From assembly GCF_000817815.1 (NCBI RefSeq), contig NZ_JPRD01000053.1:1-64000 (forward strand): DNA of 64,000 bases. The letters run 5' to 3'. The notes below the pieces were generated by a model that was not told where the DNA came from, did no database searches, and was given only the letters and a program-made list of their open reading frames with translations. Both the position numbers and the translations under genes were made by a program. This stretch comes from Vibrio owensii CAIM 1854 = LMG 25443. Lineage in GTDB: Bacteria > Pseudomonadota > Gammaproteobacteria > Enterobacterales > Vibrionaceae. Of the stretch, positions 1-8,536 are shown piece by piece; position 1 is the first letter of the stretch; each line of letters starts with the position of its first letter.

Positions 1-57
1 TGGGAGTCCATATACAGAATGACGACTACTTTAACAAGCTATAAACCAAAAGAGTTC

Positions 58-93
58 GTCATCCTAGCGAGCTCAAGCGAGACTAAGGATCTA
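58..93 (+). repeat. Dispersed short intergenic repeat, copy A
   Basis: This is one copy of a ~37-nt repeat family whose core reads roughly GTCATTC, AGCGAG, AGCGAGACTA and GAATCTAC. Related copies lie at 1834-1872, 1947-1983, 4084-4120 and (reverse) 31602-31637. A fragment of the other subtype (cagaatgacga) is visible at 15-25. All copies are intergenic. Confidence 0.6.
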
Positions 94-150
94 ATAACAG
101 TGCCCCCAAACTCTTCTTCATTCACCTTAAATCACAGCACAAACGGATAA

Positions 151-193
151 TAGACTCTGAATCACACTCGTTCCTTGTTGTTTAGAATGACGA
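151..193 (-). repeat. Dispersed short intergenic repeat, copy B (second subtype)
   Basis: On the minus strand it reads GTCATTCTAAACAAC, then CGAGTGTGATTCAGAGTCTA, which closely matches 1758-1799. It lies about 100 nt upstream of the regulator gene. The first 288 nt of the window otherwise show no gene. Confidence 0.55.
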
Positions 194-288
194 CATATAC
201 CCAACAAATCCACACACAAATTAAGTCAACACTTTTCTTTACTAACCCTATCGAGCATAATATGTACTGATGTATAGATGGTGGGTAT

Positions 289-903
289 ATGAAGACCGTA
301 GATAGGATTTTGCAAATCGTTAAGCGTGATGGCTCTGTCACTGCGAAACAACTCTCTTCTGAACTGGGTATGACAACCATGGGTGCGCGTCAGCATCTGC
401 AAGGTTTAGAAGATGACGGCATCCTGTCGATCCATGATGTGAAAGTCAAAGTTGGGCGCCCAACTCGTCATTGGTCCCTTACGCAAAAAGGTCATGAGCA
501 ATTTGCTGATCGCCACGGCGAACTAACCATTCAGTTTATTGAAGCGGTAGAGCACATCTTCGGTAAAGACGGATTGGAGAAAGTCACGTCTGAGCGCGAG
601 AAACTCACCCTACAAAACTACCAGCAACACCTTGAGCAGTGCGACTCTCTGGAAAGCAAGTTACAGACACTTGTTACTCTGCGTGAACAAGAAGGCTACA
701 TGGCAGAACTAGAGAAAGATGAACATGGGTTTATTCTCATCGAAAACCACTGCCCTATTTGCAAAGCAGCCACTCGCTGCCCAAGTTTGTGCCAATCTGA
801 ACTCAATGTCTTCCAATCACTTTTAGGTAGCGAAACCAAAATCGAACGAGATGAGCACATCATCAGTGGTCAACGTCGCTGCGTGTACCGAATCCAGCAA
901 TAA
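289..903 (+). CDS. SufR-like helix-turn-helix transcriptional regulator with C-terminal cysteine cluster
   Basis: This 204-residue regulator has a winged helix at the N-terminus (about residues 5-70). The helix-turn-helix segment AKQLSSELGMTTMGARQHL is followed by the wing KVGRPTRHWSLT, as in COG2345/ArsR-type regulators. The C-terminal part carries CPICKAATRCPSLC (about 155-168) and a further Cys near the end. This cysteine pattern is found in SufR-type Fe-S or metal-sensing regulators, so cofactor sensing is likely but inferred. It starts at an ATG behind GGTGGGT. The gene stands alone, with the DUF3135 gene 138 nt downstream. Its target genes cannot be read from the window. Confidence 0.75.
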   Translation: MKTVDRILQIVKRDGSVTAKQLSSELGMTTMGARQHLQGLEDDGILSIHDVKVKVGRPTRHWSLTQKGHEQFADRHGELTIQFIEAVEHIFGKDGLEKVTSEREKLTLQNYQQHLEQCDSLESKLQTLVTLREQEGYMAELEKDEHGFILIENHCPICKAATRCPSLCQSELNVFQSLLGSETKIERDEHIISGQRRCVYRIQQ

Positions 904-1040
904 ACCTTCGATCAAACTAACCGCCATTATGAACATACTCTCTTATAAATGAGACTATGACGCAATTCATCCGCTCTCATCCTCTATGTGGATTAAGCTT
1001 TTAGTAACTAGGAGCAACATCCAATGGATTTGGAGCGGCT

Positions 1041-1385
1041 ATGCCGAACAGCTACACACCTCAAGTTTTGCCCTCATTCGATGAAATGGTAAAAATGGCA
1101 GAACGCGACCCCGAAGCCTTTGAGCAATTTCGTCACGATATGGCGAAAGAAATGATTGAAGGTGCTTCAGAGCAGATGCAACCACGATTGTGGGCACAGC
1201 AAAGTCACATAGATAGAGTCATTCATAACTGCAAAAATCCCAACCACACAAATGTCGTATTAATGAATGAATTGCAGAAACAGGTCGTGAAATTCAGAGA
1301 GGCATTACAAGGGGAAACCACCCCAACTAAAAAAGCCGATGTGGTTGAGTTGAAAACGTTTAAAGATAGGGATGATTTTTACTAA
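1041..1385 (+). CDS. DUF3135 domain protein
   Basis: This small soluble protein of 114 residues has no signal peptide or membrane segment. The N-terminal half, with LPSFDEMVKMAERDPEAFE, matches the DUF3135 family, which is common in Vibrio and has no known function. It is mostly helical and charged. The ATG at 1041 has a GGAG at 1032-1035. An ATG at 1024 is out of frame. Its stop codon overlaps the stop of the convergent GIY-YIG remnant. The family call is from recognition of the N-terminal motif; no function is proposed. Confidence 0.7.
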   Translation: MPNSYTPQVLPSFDEMVKMAERDPEAFEQFRHDMAKEMIEGASEQMQPRLWAQQSHIDRVIHNCKNPNHTNVVLMNELQKQVVKFREALQGETTPTKKADVVELKTFKDRDDFY

Positions 1386-1676
1386 AACTCGTTGGATAAA
1401 TCGAGAAAGTCAGGATTCGTTTTTCTCACTAAATCTAACTTCCACTCTCGCTTCCATTGTTTCAACTGCTTTTCTCGGTTTATGGCAGTTGCCATATCTT
1501 CAAACAGCTCAAAGTAAACGAGCTTGTGAACGTGATATTTCTTGGTAAAACCCTCAACGATTCCGTTTTTATGCTGCCATATTCTTTGGGCTAGTTGGCT
1601 AGTAACACCAATGTAGAGAACTGAGTTATTTTTTGAAGTTAGGATGTAAACGCAAGGTATCTTGTCGATGGTTCAT
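1382..1676 (-). pseudogene. GIY-YIG nuclease family gene with a start-proximal frameshift
   Basis: Reading the minus strand, an ATG at 1676 preceded by AGGAGA opens a frame that stops after 16 codons. A different frame then encodes a complete GIY-YIG domain: PCVYILTSKNNSVLYIGVTS, then the NREKQLKQWKREWK stretch typical of UPF0213/YhbQ-like proteins, ending at a TAG at 1384. The downstream frame has an in-frame TGA just before it and no standard start codon. A single-base frameshift close to the start therefore fits best, either a true mutation or a sequencing error. Family members are about 90-100 residues, and 295 nt fits one copy with a one-base indel. The alternative is use of a non-standard ATA/ATC start. 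Confidence 0.7.
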
Positions 1677-1757
1677 TCTCCTTAATGATCTGTGGCTACT
1701 TTTCCATTGTAATTCACTAGCTCGGTCGTTTACTGCAAACTCGGAGCACTCGGTGAG

Positions 1758-1799
1758 TAGATTCTGAATCACGCTCGTCCCTCGCTGTTCAGAATGACA
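1758..1799 (-). repeat. Dispersed short intergenic repeat, copy C (second subtype)
   Basis: On the minus strand it reads GTCATTCTGAACAGCGAGGG, then ACGAGCGTGATTCAGAATCTA. It matches copy B (151-193) closely. The 1677-2010 gap holds copies C, D and E and no gene. Confidence 0.55.
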
Positions 1800-1833
1800 G
1801 TTAATTTAACTTACTATTAAATAAAAGAAATCA

Positions 1834-1872
1834 GTCATTTTCTATTGAGCCTCAGCGAAACTAAGAATCTAC
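1834..1872 (+). repeat. Dispersed short intergenic repeat, copy D
   Basis: It contains GTCATT, then GAGCCTCAGCGAAACTAAG and AATCTAC. It is preceded by ttactattaaataaaagaaatca, and the same lead-in precedes copy E. D and E therefore look like a local duplication of about 110 nt. Confidence 0.55.
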
Positions 1873-1946
1873 TTTCAGCAAGTACAATACCTTAGAAAGA
1901 ACGCCCTCTCATAGTTACTTTAAGTCACTATTAAATAAAGGAATCC

Positions 1947-1983
1947 GTCATTCTAGCGAGCCCTAGCGAGACTAAGAATCTAC
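1947..1983 (+). repeat. Dispersed short intergenic repeat, copy E
   Basis: GTCATTCTAGCGAGCCCTAG followed by CGAGACTAAGAATCTAC is the cleanest copy of the family in the window. It ends about 28 nt beyond the 3' end of the DUF805 gene. Confidence 0.6.
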
Positions 1984-2010
1984 GTCCAAGGAGTTCGATA
2001 CCTAAAGACC

Positions 2011-2433
2011 TTACTCCGGCTCAGGACCGTATTTATTCTGACCGGCAGAACCTTTCAAGAAACCACACTCGATAAGAATCCATAGACCACATAGCAGAGA
2101 GACCGAAGCAATCAGCATTTGCGGTGTAGATGGATCCTGTGCGGCTGGGTTAGTCATTGGCGTGGCAACTCGACCAATGATCAATGGGATGTTCAACGCT
2201 AGCCAGTAAATCGACTTATTACGGTCATGCCAACGCTTAGTGGTTATCGCCAAATCTGGGATCAGAAGAATCAATAAGAAGATAGGCAGAAGAATATAAG
2301 AAAATGCAGGGAACAACTTACTGATGCCCGCACCAAAACCTAAGATTAGGATGTAGTAGATGATGTTCCACATCCAGTAAGTTTTACGACCTATACGCCC
2401 TTGGAAAGAAAACAATAACTCTTTAATCGACAT
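2011..2433 (-). CDS. DUF805 family inner-membrane protein
   Basis: This protein of 140 residues begins MSIKELLFSFQGRIGRKTYW. The FxGRxxRxxYW motif and four hydrophobic segments (about 20-40, 45-62, 80-95 and 110-128) mark the DUF805/YhaH-like family of small inner-membrane proteins. The K(R)WHDRNKS stretch around residue 67 is also characteristic. Function is unknown in the family. It is transcribed alone on the minus strand, with dispersed repeats downstream. The family assignment is firm; nothing in the neighbourhood suggests a role. Confidence 0.8.
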   Translation of the reverse strand: MSIKELLFSFQGRIGRKTYWMWNIIYYILILGFGAGISKLFPAFSYILLPIFLLILLIPDLAITTKRWHDRNKSIYWLALNIPLIIGRVATPMTNPAAQDPSTPQMLIASVSLLCGLWILIECGFLKGSAGQNKYGPEPE

Positions 2434-2615
2434 CGACTTTTACCCTAATTTTGAAAGGCTATAGATTAGCCGAGTCAGCATGGTTTGAAAAGTTCATCCC
2501 CCCAGAGGAAAACATCACCAGATTTCAAACTGTAGGGATGCACATTTAGAGCCTTCAGCTTGTCGACTCTAAATGTCTAAATGAGGCAGTTTGGACTTTA
2601 ACCCGAGCAATAGAG

Positions 2616-2963
2616 CTAGTTCACTACTTTCTGGAAGCAATCAATATCCATATCGCGCACATTCACCGTTAAGCTACGAACATGACTCGCTTGTTCCTGT
2701 AAAACAACCATCAGTGCTCTTGATAACTCGCGTTTTTGTTCTGCATTTCTACCTGCCAACAAATCAAAGTTGATGTGAATAAAATCAACACTATCGCCCT
2801 CTTCTCCCACCAACCAATTGTGGCAACGAAGCGCACGTGATTTGACGGACGCAAGCTCGAACAAACCACTCTCCAAGGTGACTTTGTGTAGATCTTCTAG
2901 TAATCCCTGAACATTCACACGCTCATCGACTGAGTTGGAATATTCTAAAACTAAGTTTGGCAT
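2616..2963 (-). CDS. 5-carboxymethyl-2-hydroxymuconate delta-isomerase family protein
   Basis: At 115 residues this matches the usual length of the CHMI branch of the tautomerase superfamily. It begins MPNLVLEYS, so removal of Met would expose Pro-1, the catalytic base of these enzymes. Other family features seen are the NWLVGEEGDSVDFIHINFDL stretch and a C-terminal NVRDMD segment. The isomerase acts in homoprotocatechuate degradation, but no other gene of that pathway is nearby. The real substrate in this organism is therefore uncertain. The gene is monocistronic and divergent from tpiA. Confidence 0.8.
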   Translation of the reverse strand: MPNLVLEYSNSVDERVNVQGLLEDLHKVTLESGLFELASVKSRALRCHNWLVGEEGDSVDFIHINFDLLAGRNAEQKRELSRALMVVLQEQASHVRSLTVNVRDMDIDCFQKVVN

Positions 2964-3234
2964 TTTGATTCCTTTCTTATTACGGCGAACTTTTAACCCA
3001 CAGTAATACCAATCTAAGGCGCATTTTCCGAGGAATGGACTATCATTCTGTCTACGCGATCACCAATCGATTGCTTTTGACAAAAATAACAGAACTAATG
3101 CAGCACCGACCAGATGAAGAAAGCCGAATAAGACATGACGCCAATCATGATCTGTTCACATTATTCTGTTATATTCCTACGTAGATTTTTTACATTAATA
3201 GACTATTTACATTAAAGATAAGGGAGATATTCCT

Positions 3235-4005
3235 ATGCGTCGTCCTGTAGTGATGGGTAACTGGAAACTAAACGGTAGCAAAGCAATGGTAACTGAGCTG
3301 CTAACTGGTATTAACGCTGAACTTGAAGGCGTTGAAGGTGTTGACGTAGCAGTAGCTCCACCAGCTCTTTACATTGATCTAGCTGAGCGCGTAATCGCTG
3401 AAGGCGGTAACAAAGTTATCCTAGGTGCACAAAACACTGACCTAAACAACAGCGGTGCTTTCACTGGCGACATGTCTCCAGAAATGCTGAAAGACTTCGG
3501 TGCTTCTCACATCATCATCGGTCACTCAGAGCGTCGTGAATACCACAACGAATCTGACGAGTTCATCGCTAAGAAATTCAACTTCCTAAAAGAAAACGGT
3601 CTAACGCCTGTTTTCTGTATCGGTGAATCTGAAGCTCAAAACGAAGCTGGCGAAACTGAAGCAGTATGTGCACGTCAAATCAACGCAGTTATCGACACTT
3701 ACGGTGTTGAAGCTCTAAACGGCGCAATCATCGCTTACGAACCAATCTGGGCTATCGGTACTGGTAAAGCAGCAACAGCTGAAGATGCACAACGCATCCA
3801 CGCTTCTATCCGCGCACTAATCGCAGCGAAAGACGAAGCAGTTGCAGCACAAGTAATCATCCAATACGGCGGTTCTGTTAAGCCAGAAAACGCTGAAGCT
3901 TACTTCTCACAACCAGACATCGACGGTGCTCTAGTTGGCGGCGCTTCTCTAGACGCTAAGAGCTTCGTAGCTATCGCTAAAGCAGCGGCAGCAGCTAAAG
4001 CTTAA
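3235..4005 (+). CDS. tpiA: Triosephosphate isomerase
   Basis: This enzyme interconverts dihydroxyacetone phosphate and glyceraldehyde 3-phosphate in glycolysis and gluconeogenesis. All catalytic residues are present: Lys11 in GNWKLNG, His97 in IIGHSERR and Glu169 in AYEPIWAIGTG. The phosphate loop GGSVKPENA lies near the C-terminus. Its 256 residues match the family. Codon use is strongly biased (frequent cta, ggt, gct), as expected for a highly expressed gene. The ATG follows AAGGGAGAT, and a strong hairpin terminator begins 27 nt after the stop. It marks the conserved end of the polysaccharide region. Confidence 0.98.
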   Translation: MRRPVVMGNWKLNGSKAMVTELLTGINAELEGVEGVDVAVAPPALYIDLAERVIAEGGNKVILGAQNTDLNNSGAFTGDMSPEMLKDFGASHIIIGHSERREYHNESDEFIAKKFNFLKENGLTPVFCIGESEAQNEAGETEAVCARQINAVIDTYGVEALNGAIIAYEPIWAIGTGKAATAEDAQRIHASIRALIAAKDEAVAAQVIIQYGGSVKPENAEAYFSQPDIDGALVGGASLDAKSFVAIAKAAAAAKA

Positions 4006-4031
4006 TTTAGCTTTTTACTAAGCAGGAATAC

Positions 4032-4058
4032 AAAGGGATGCATCACGCATCCCTTTTT
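4032..4058 (+). terminator. Rho-independent terminator of tpiA
   Basis: Perfect 10-bp arms (aaagggatgc at 4032-4041 and gcatcccttt at 4047-4056) enclose a 5-nt loop. The T-run continues to 4058. Confidence 0.9.
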
Positions 4059-4083
4059 GTTTGCTTACGATCTAATGAGTTTT

Positions 4084-4120
4084 GTCATTCAGAGGAGCCT
4101 AAGCGACATCAGGAATCTAC
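4084..4120 (+). repeat. Dispersed short intergenic repeat, copy F
   Basis: It reads GTCATTCAGAGGAGCCTAAG, then CGACATCAGGAATCTAC. It lies between the tpiA terminator and the convergent end of galU. Confidence 0.55.
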
Positions 4121-4148
4121 TTATAACGATAGCAAAACCCACCTTCTC

Positions 4149-5027
4149 TTAAGCAGGCTCTGCCACTTTCACCGTTGGCTTTTTTGCCAACTCTGCACTA
4201 GATGCTTTTTTGTATAGGTTCTCGTAGCAGTAGTTTGTCGCCTCGATGTAACCCTCTACGCTACCGCAATCAAAACGCTGACCTTTAAATTTGTACGCTA
4301 GCACACAACCAGACTGTGCTTGTTTCATCAACGCATCAGTAATTTGAATTTCACCGCCTTTACCTGGTTCAGTGTTTTCGATCAGTTCGAAAATATCTGG
4401 CGTTAAGATATAGCGACCAATAATCGCAAGGTTACTTGGTGCAGTGCCCGGCTCTGCCTTTTCTACCATGTTATCAATTCGGAAGATGTCGTCTTTGATC
4501 ATCTCACCAGCAATCACGCCGTATTTATGGGTTTCAGTTTCTGGAACTTCTTGAACGGCTACAATAGAACAACGGAACTGCTTGTACAGTTCTACCATCT
4601 GCGCCAATACCCCCTGAGCTTCATTCACACAGAGGTCGTCTGCTAAAACAACAGCAAATGGTTCATCCCCAACCAACTCACGCCCCGTTAGAATAGCGTG
4701 GCCTAAGCCTTTCATCTCACGTTGACGGATGTATGTGTAACTCGCTGAATCAATCAAAGAGCGAATATCATCCAATAGAGCTTCTTTACTTGTGCCTGAG
4801 ATTTGATGTTCCAGCTCGTAGTTTTTGTCGAAGTGATCCATCAGGGAGTGTTTGCCACGGCCTGTGACAATACACATCCCATCCATGCCTGCCTCAATGG
4901 CTTCTTCAACACCATATTCGATCAATGGCTTGTTCACCACTGGCATCATTTCTCTCGGCATGGACTTAGTTGCAGGTAGGAAACGAGTACCGTAACCTGC
5001 TGCTGGAAATAGACATTTTTTAATCAT
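4149..5027 (-). CDS. galU: UTP-glucose-1-phosphate uridylyltransferase
   Basis: This enzyme makes UDP-glucose from UTP and glucose 1-phosphate, supplying Ugd next door and many glycosyltransferases. The nucleotide-binding signature AAGYGTRFLPATKSMPREM is at residues 9-27, followed by VVNKPLIEY. Later sugar-nucleotide motifs include VVLADDLC and the GGEIQITDAL segment. Its 292 residues are typical of GalU. It is the last gene of the minus-strand run and lies downstream of ugd, separated by a terminator-like hairpin. It may therefore have lower or partly independent expression. Confidence 0.96.
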   Translation of the reverse strand: MIKKCLFPAAGYGTRFLPATKSMPREMMPVVNKPLIEYGVEEAIEAGMDGMCIVTGRGKHSLMDHFDKNYELEHQISGTSKEALLDDIRSLIDSASYTYIRQREMKGLGHAILTGRELVGDEPFAVVLADDLCVNEAQGVLAQMVELYKQFRCSIVAVQEVPETETHKYGVIAGEMIKDDIFRIDNMVEKAEPGTAPSNLAIIGRYILTPDIFELIENTEPGKGGEIQITDALMKQAQSGCVLAYKFKGQRFDCGSVEGYIEATNYCYENLYKKASSAELAKKPTVKVAEPA

Positions 5028-5044
5028 TTAAGTATCACCAACTG

Positions 5045-5071
5045 AAAAAAAAGCCCCCAACGTGGGAGCTT
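5045..5071 (-). terminator. Terminator-like hairpin between ugd and galU
   Basis: Arms aagccccca (5051-5059) and tgggagctt (5063-5071) pair with one mismatch. On the minus strand they are followed by an eight-T run (5045-5052 reads a-run on plus). It would end or attenuate transcription leaving ugd before galU. Confidence 0.75.
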
Positions 5072-5093
5072 TGTAAATTTAATAACGCTTTTC

Positions 5094-6260
5094 TTAGTCG
5101 CTACCAAACAAGTCACGTGTGTAAACTTTATCTGCAACGTCTGCTAACTCTTCAACCATGCGGTTAGAGACAATCACATCTGCTGTTTGCTTGAATTCGT
5201 TTAGATCTTTCATCACGCGAGAATTAAAGAAGTCATCTTCTTTTAACACAGGTTCGAAAACCACAACTTCAACGCCTTTCGCTTTGATGCGCTTCATGAT
5301 GCCTTGGATAGAGGAAGCGCGGAAGTTATCAGAACCTGCTTTCATGATAAGGCGATAGATACCAACAACTTTTGGTTCACGCTTGAGGATAGATTCAGCG
5401 ACGAAGTCTTTACGAGTACGGTTCGCATCCACAATCGCGCCGATGATGTTGTTTGGCACTTCTTGGTAGTTCGCAAGCAGCTGCTTGGTGTCTTTTGGAA
5501 GGCAGTAACCGCCGTAACCGAAAGATGGGTTGTTATAGTGGTTGCCAATACGCGGGTCTAGACCTACACCCTCAATGATCTGACGAGCGTCTAAGCCGTG
5601 CGCCTCGGCATAAGAATCCAGCTCATTGAAGTAAGCAACGCGCATTGCAAGGTAAGTGTTTGAGAACAGTTTTACTGCTTCAGCCTCTGTAGAGTCAGTA
5701 AAGAGCACTTGGATGTCCTCTTTTACAGCACCTTCAACTAACAAACCTGCAAACATTTCCGCACGTTCGCTACGCTCCCCTACAATAATACGAGATGGGT
5801 GAAGGTTATCGTAAAGCGCTTTGCCTTCACGAAGAAACTCTGGAGAAAAAATTAGGTTCTCACAACCCAATTCTTCTTTAATGCGCGCGGTATAACCCAC
5901 TGGTACGGTAGACTTAATTATCATTACCGCTTCCGGGTTAATCGCCATCACATCTTTAATCACCGCCTCAACAGAAGAAGTATTAAAGTAGTTGGTTTGC
6001 GGGTCGTAATCCGTAGGTGTTGCAATCACTACATATTCCGCACCTTGGTATGCTTGTTCTTTATCTAACGTAGCAACAAAGTTTAGTGTTTTCGTCGCAA
6101 GAAAATGTTCAATTTCAGCATCCACAATCGGTGACTTACGCTGATTCAGTAAATCAACCTTCTCAGAAATGATATCTAAAGCGATCACCTCGTGATTTTG
6201 AGCTAACAACATGGCATTAGACAGTCCAACATAGCCGGTTCCAGCAACTGCGATTTTCAT
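5094..6260 (-). CDS. ugd: UDP-glucose 6-dehydrogenase
   Basis: This NAD-dependent enzyme oxidises UDP-glucose twice to UDP-glucuronic acid. The N-terminal Rossmann motif is GTGYVGLSNAMLLAQNHEV. The central region has FSPEFLREGKAL, and the catalytic Cys lies in GYGGYCLPKDTKQL (about residue 255-268). Its 388 residues equal the short Ugd class of enterics and Vibrio. The product is the substrate of the predicted UDP-glucuronate 4-epimerase at 10039-11046. Together they supply GlcA/GalA for the polymer. A 157-nt spacer separates it from the large dehydratase gene upstream. Confidence 0.96.
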   Translation of the reverse strand: MKIAVAGTGYVGLSNAMLLAQNHEVIALDIISEKVDLLNQRKSPIVDAEIEHFLATKTLNFVATLDKEQAYQGAEYVVIATPTDYDPQTNYFNTSSVEAVIKDVMAINPEAVMIIKSTVPVGYTARIKEELGCENLIFSPEFLREGKALYDNLHPSRIIVGERSERAEMFAGLLVEGAVKEDIQVLFTDSTEAEAVKLFSNTYLAMRVAYFNELDSYAEAHGLDARQIIEGVGLDPRIGNHYNNPSFGYGGYCLPKDTKQLLANYQEVPNNIIGAIVDANRTRKDFVAESILKREPKVVGIYRLIMKAGSDNFRASSIQGIMKRIKAKGVEVVVFEPVLKEDDFFNSRVMKDLNEFKQTADVIVSNRMVEELADVADKVYTRDLFGSD

Positions 6261-6417
6261 GGATTAATCCTTCATTTATTTTTGGCAGAGGATACCAAAA
6301 TGCAAAAAATGAGTTAGGACAGCGACTTCTACAGCAAGTGGAATAACCTAACAAGAGAAAATTCAGCTGCCCTCAAATTATAACTAATTGTTCAACAAAC
6401 TAACCTAAGCTCAGGGA

Positions 6418-8367
6418 CTAAGATTGGCTCATGAACTTTACAGAGTCTAAATAATCAACTTCAGATTGATTATGACTCCAAACTAAGTCGCCAATACCGT
6501 CTGTAGGATTAAAGCCTGTTGGGGCGCTTAATAGTAATGTACGAATGCTTTCGTGATCCATACTGTGACATGCGAAATCAAGTTCACTTAACAATAGGTC
6601 GTATTCTTCCAAAGGTAAATGTACCTCATGAGCCGTCATGATTCGTTCATGCGCAGTCTGCTTGACATTGTCACCAATAAGTAGTTCTTCATAAAGTTTT
6701 TCACCGGGACGAAGTCCTGAGAATTGAATCTCAATATCGCCATGAGGGTTAACTTCAGATTTGACTTCAAGACCAGATAACTGAATGAGATTGCTTGCTA
6801 AGTCTGTAATTTTGACTGACTCACCCATATCTAAAACAAATACATCTCCACCTTTACCCATTGCACCGGCCTGAATTACTAACTGCGCAGCTTCAGGAAT
6901 CGTCATGAAGAATCGAGTTATCTCTGGATGAGTCACGGTTACTGGTCCACCTGATGCTATCTGCTTTTTGAATACAGGAATAACTGAGCCAGAGGAACCA
7001 AGAACATTGCCAAATCGCACCATACAGAATCGAGTACCATTTGGATTTACATTTTCCTGTTCAGCGAGAGCTTGCAATCCAAGTTCTGCCATTCGTTTAG
7101 TTGTCCCCATTACGTTAGTAGGACGGACGGCTTTATCAGTAGAGATTAGTACGAATGATTCAACACCGGCTTTAATCGCTGCACAAGCAGTATAATAGGT
7201 ACCATAAATATTATTACGCACACCTTCAATTACGTTAAATTCGACTAGTGGGACATGTTTGTATGCTGCTGCGTGATATACAGTTTGCACTTTAAATGCC
7301 GTCATCGTAGTTTCCAAGCGGTGTTGACGCTGAACTGACCCCAATAACGGAACAATATCGCAAGTTAAACCTCTTTCAGCCTTAAGTTGATTTAACTCTC
7401 GATCAATTTGATATAGACCAAACTCAGAAAGTTCAAACAAAATGATAGACTTAGGTGCCTGTTCTACGATCTGACGGCACAACTCAGAACCAATAGAGCC
7501 TCCAGCGCCAGTAACCATAACCACTTTGTCTTTAATATTAGCTTCCAGCAACACTTGTTGAGGAGCTACTGGATCTCGTCCAAGTAAATCTTCAATCGCG
7601 ACGTCCTTAAGTTCATCAATTTTGGCTTTCCCAGAGACAATATCTGTCATGTCTGGAACCGTGAGTACTTCAACAGGTAACTTAGCTAATTCGTCCAGGA
7701 TCACCTTACGACGTGAACGCTTAGCACTTGGCACTGCGAGTAAGACTTGAGAAACTTCATATTTATTTATGAGGGGCATTGCGTCTTCAATAGCAATAAC
7801 CGGCAACCCTAAAATCATAGTATTGCAAAGAGTTGAGTCACCATCAATAAATGCTCTTACGCGATAGTCTCCACTACTTCTTAATGCCATTGCCAATTGT
7901 CGACCGCCAGATCCTGCACCATAAATGAGAACCTCTTTACTCTGCGTTGAATAGCTTTGAGCTATCAAAGATCGAACGATAACACGGGGACCTCCACAGA
8001 AAAGAGCGAGAAATGCACCATAGATGACAGGAACAGTTCTAGGGAAAGGGTCACTCATGTAAAAGCTAAGGGCGGCTACAAGTGTGGCAGAAATTACAGC
8101 CCCGGCTGTCACAACAAATAAAGCCTGAAAAGTGAGATAACGGAGAACAGCTCTATAGAGCCCTAATCGAGCAAATACAGCAATAGTGACTATTGTCACT
8201 GCAATTTGAATCCCCCAGACAGCAGGATAAGTAAAATAATTGGTTTCTCCAGAACGAACTAAGATTGCCAAATGAAAAGCCAAAGAGATCAGAACTACAT
8301 CAATCAGAACACTGACAATTCTTTTATGCGTTCTAGAAAGCTGCCATATAAATTGTAGACGTTGCAT
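6418..8367 (-). CDS. Large membrane-bound UDP-HexNAc 4,6-dehydratase (WbfY/WbpM/CapD type)
   Basis: The enzyme removes water from UDP-GlcNAc to give the 4-keto-6-deoxy intermediate for QuiNAc, FucNAc and related sugars. The start chosen is the ATG at 8367 (MQRLQFIWQ, 649 residues). An upstream start at 8451 adds 28 residues not typical of the family. Four transmembrane segments fill about residues 18-130. A first Rossmann-like region has YGAGSGGRQL. The catalytic domain begins with TGAGGSIGSELCRQI. The SDR Tyr is replaced by Met (NVMGTTKRMAEL), as is normal in this long class. It lies just downstream of the phosphoglycosyl transferase and 4-keto reductase genes, beyond a terminator. Confidence 0.88.
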   Translation of the reverse strand: MQRLQFIWQLSRTHKRIVSVLIDVVLISLAFHLAILVRSGETNYFTYPAVWGIQIAVTIVTIAVFARLGLYRAVLRYLTFQALFVVTAGAVISATLVAALSFYMSDPFPRTVPVIYGAFLALFCGGPRVIVRSLIAQSYSTQSKEVLIYGAGSGGRQLAMALRSSGDYRVRAFIDGDSTLCNTMILGLPVIAIEDAMPLINKYEVSQVLLAVPSAKRSRRKVILDELAKLPVEVLTVPDMTDIVSGKAKIDELKDVAIEDLLGRDPVAPQQVLLEANIKDKVVMVTGAGGSIGSELCRQIVEQAPKSIILFELSEFGLYQIDRELNQLKAERGLTCDIVPLLGSVQRQHRLETTMTAFKVQTVYHAAAYKHVPLVEFNVIEGVRNNIYGTYYTACAAIKAGVESFVLISTDKAVRPTNVMGTTKRMAELGLQALAEQENVNPNGTRFCMVRFGNVLGSSGSVIPVFKKQIASGGPVTVTHPEITRFFMTIPEAAQLVIQAGAMGKGGDVFVLDMGESVKITDLASNLIQLSGLEVKSEVNPHGDIEIQFSGLRPGEKLYEELLIGDNVKQTAHERIMTAHEVHLPLEEYDLLLSELDFACHSMDHESIRTLLLSAPTGFNPTDGIGDLVWSHNQSEVDYLDSVKFMSQS

Positions 8368-8508
8368 AATAATTCTTATTTGTGGGTGTATCCGGAAAAC
8401 TGGATATAGTTTAACATAAAGCATCAACCTCGTCGTAATAAGCCCTGACATTAACTCATCTTATGAGAGGGCTCTTCACTTGGAAGGAAATGAAGAGTGG
8501 CAAAAAAT

Positions 8509-8534
8509 AAAAGAGCGACTTTCGCCGCTCTTTT
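8509..8534 (-). terminator. Bidirectional hairpin terminator after the phosphoglycosyl transferase gene
   Basis: Arms aaaagagcg (8509-8517) and cgctctttt (8526-8534) enclose an 8-nt loop. The minus-strand transcript continues into a T-rich tail (tattttttg). It sits between the sugar-transferase gene and the dehydratase gene. Confidence 0.8.
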
Positions 8535-8536
8535 TG

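Noticed and set aside
162..380. 72-residue minus-strand open frame
   Set aside because: It overlaps the regulator start and a dispersed repeat, has no ribosome-binding site and resembles no family.
4258..4268. 10 of 11 match to ops in galU (minus strand)
   Set aside because: It lies late in the CDS and encodes Cys-Gly-Ser-Val; one mismatch and no JUMPstart context.
5158..5561. Open frames opposite and alongside ugd
   Set aside because: They are shadows of the well-supported ugd gene.
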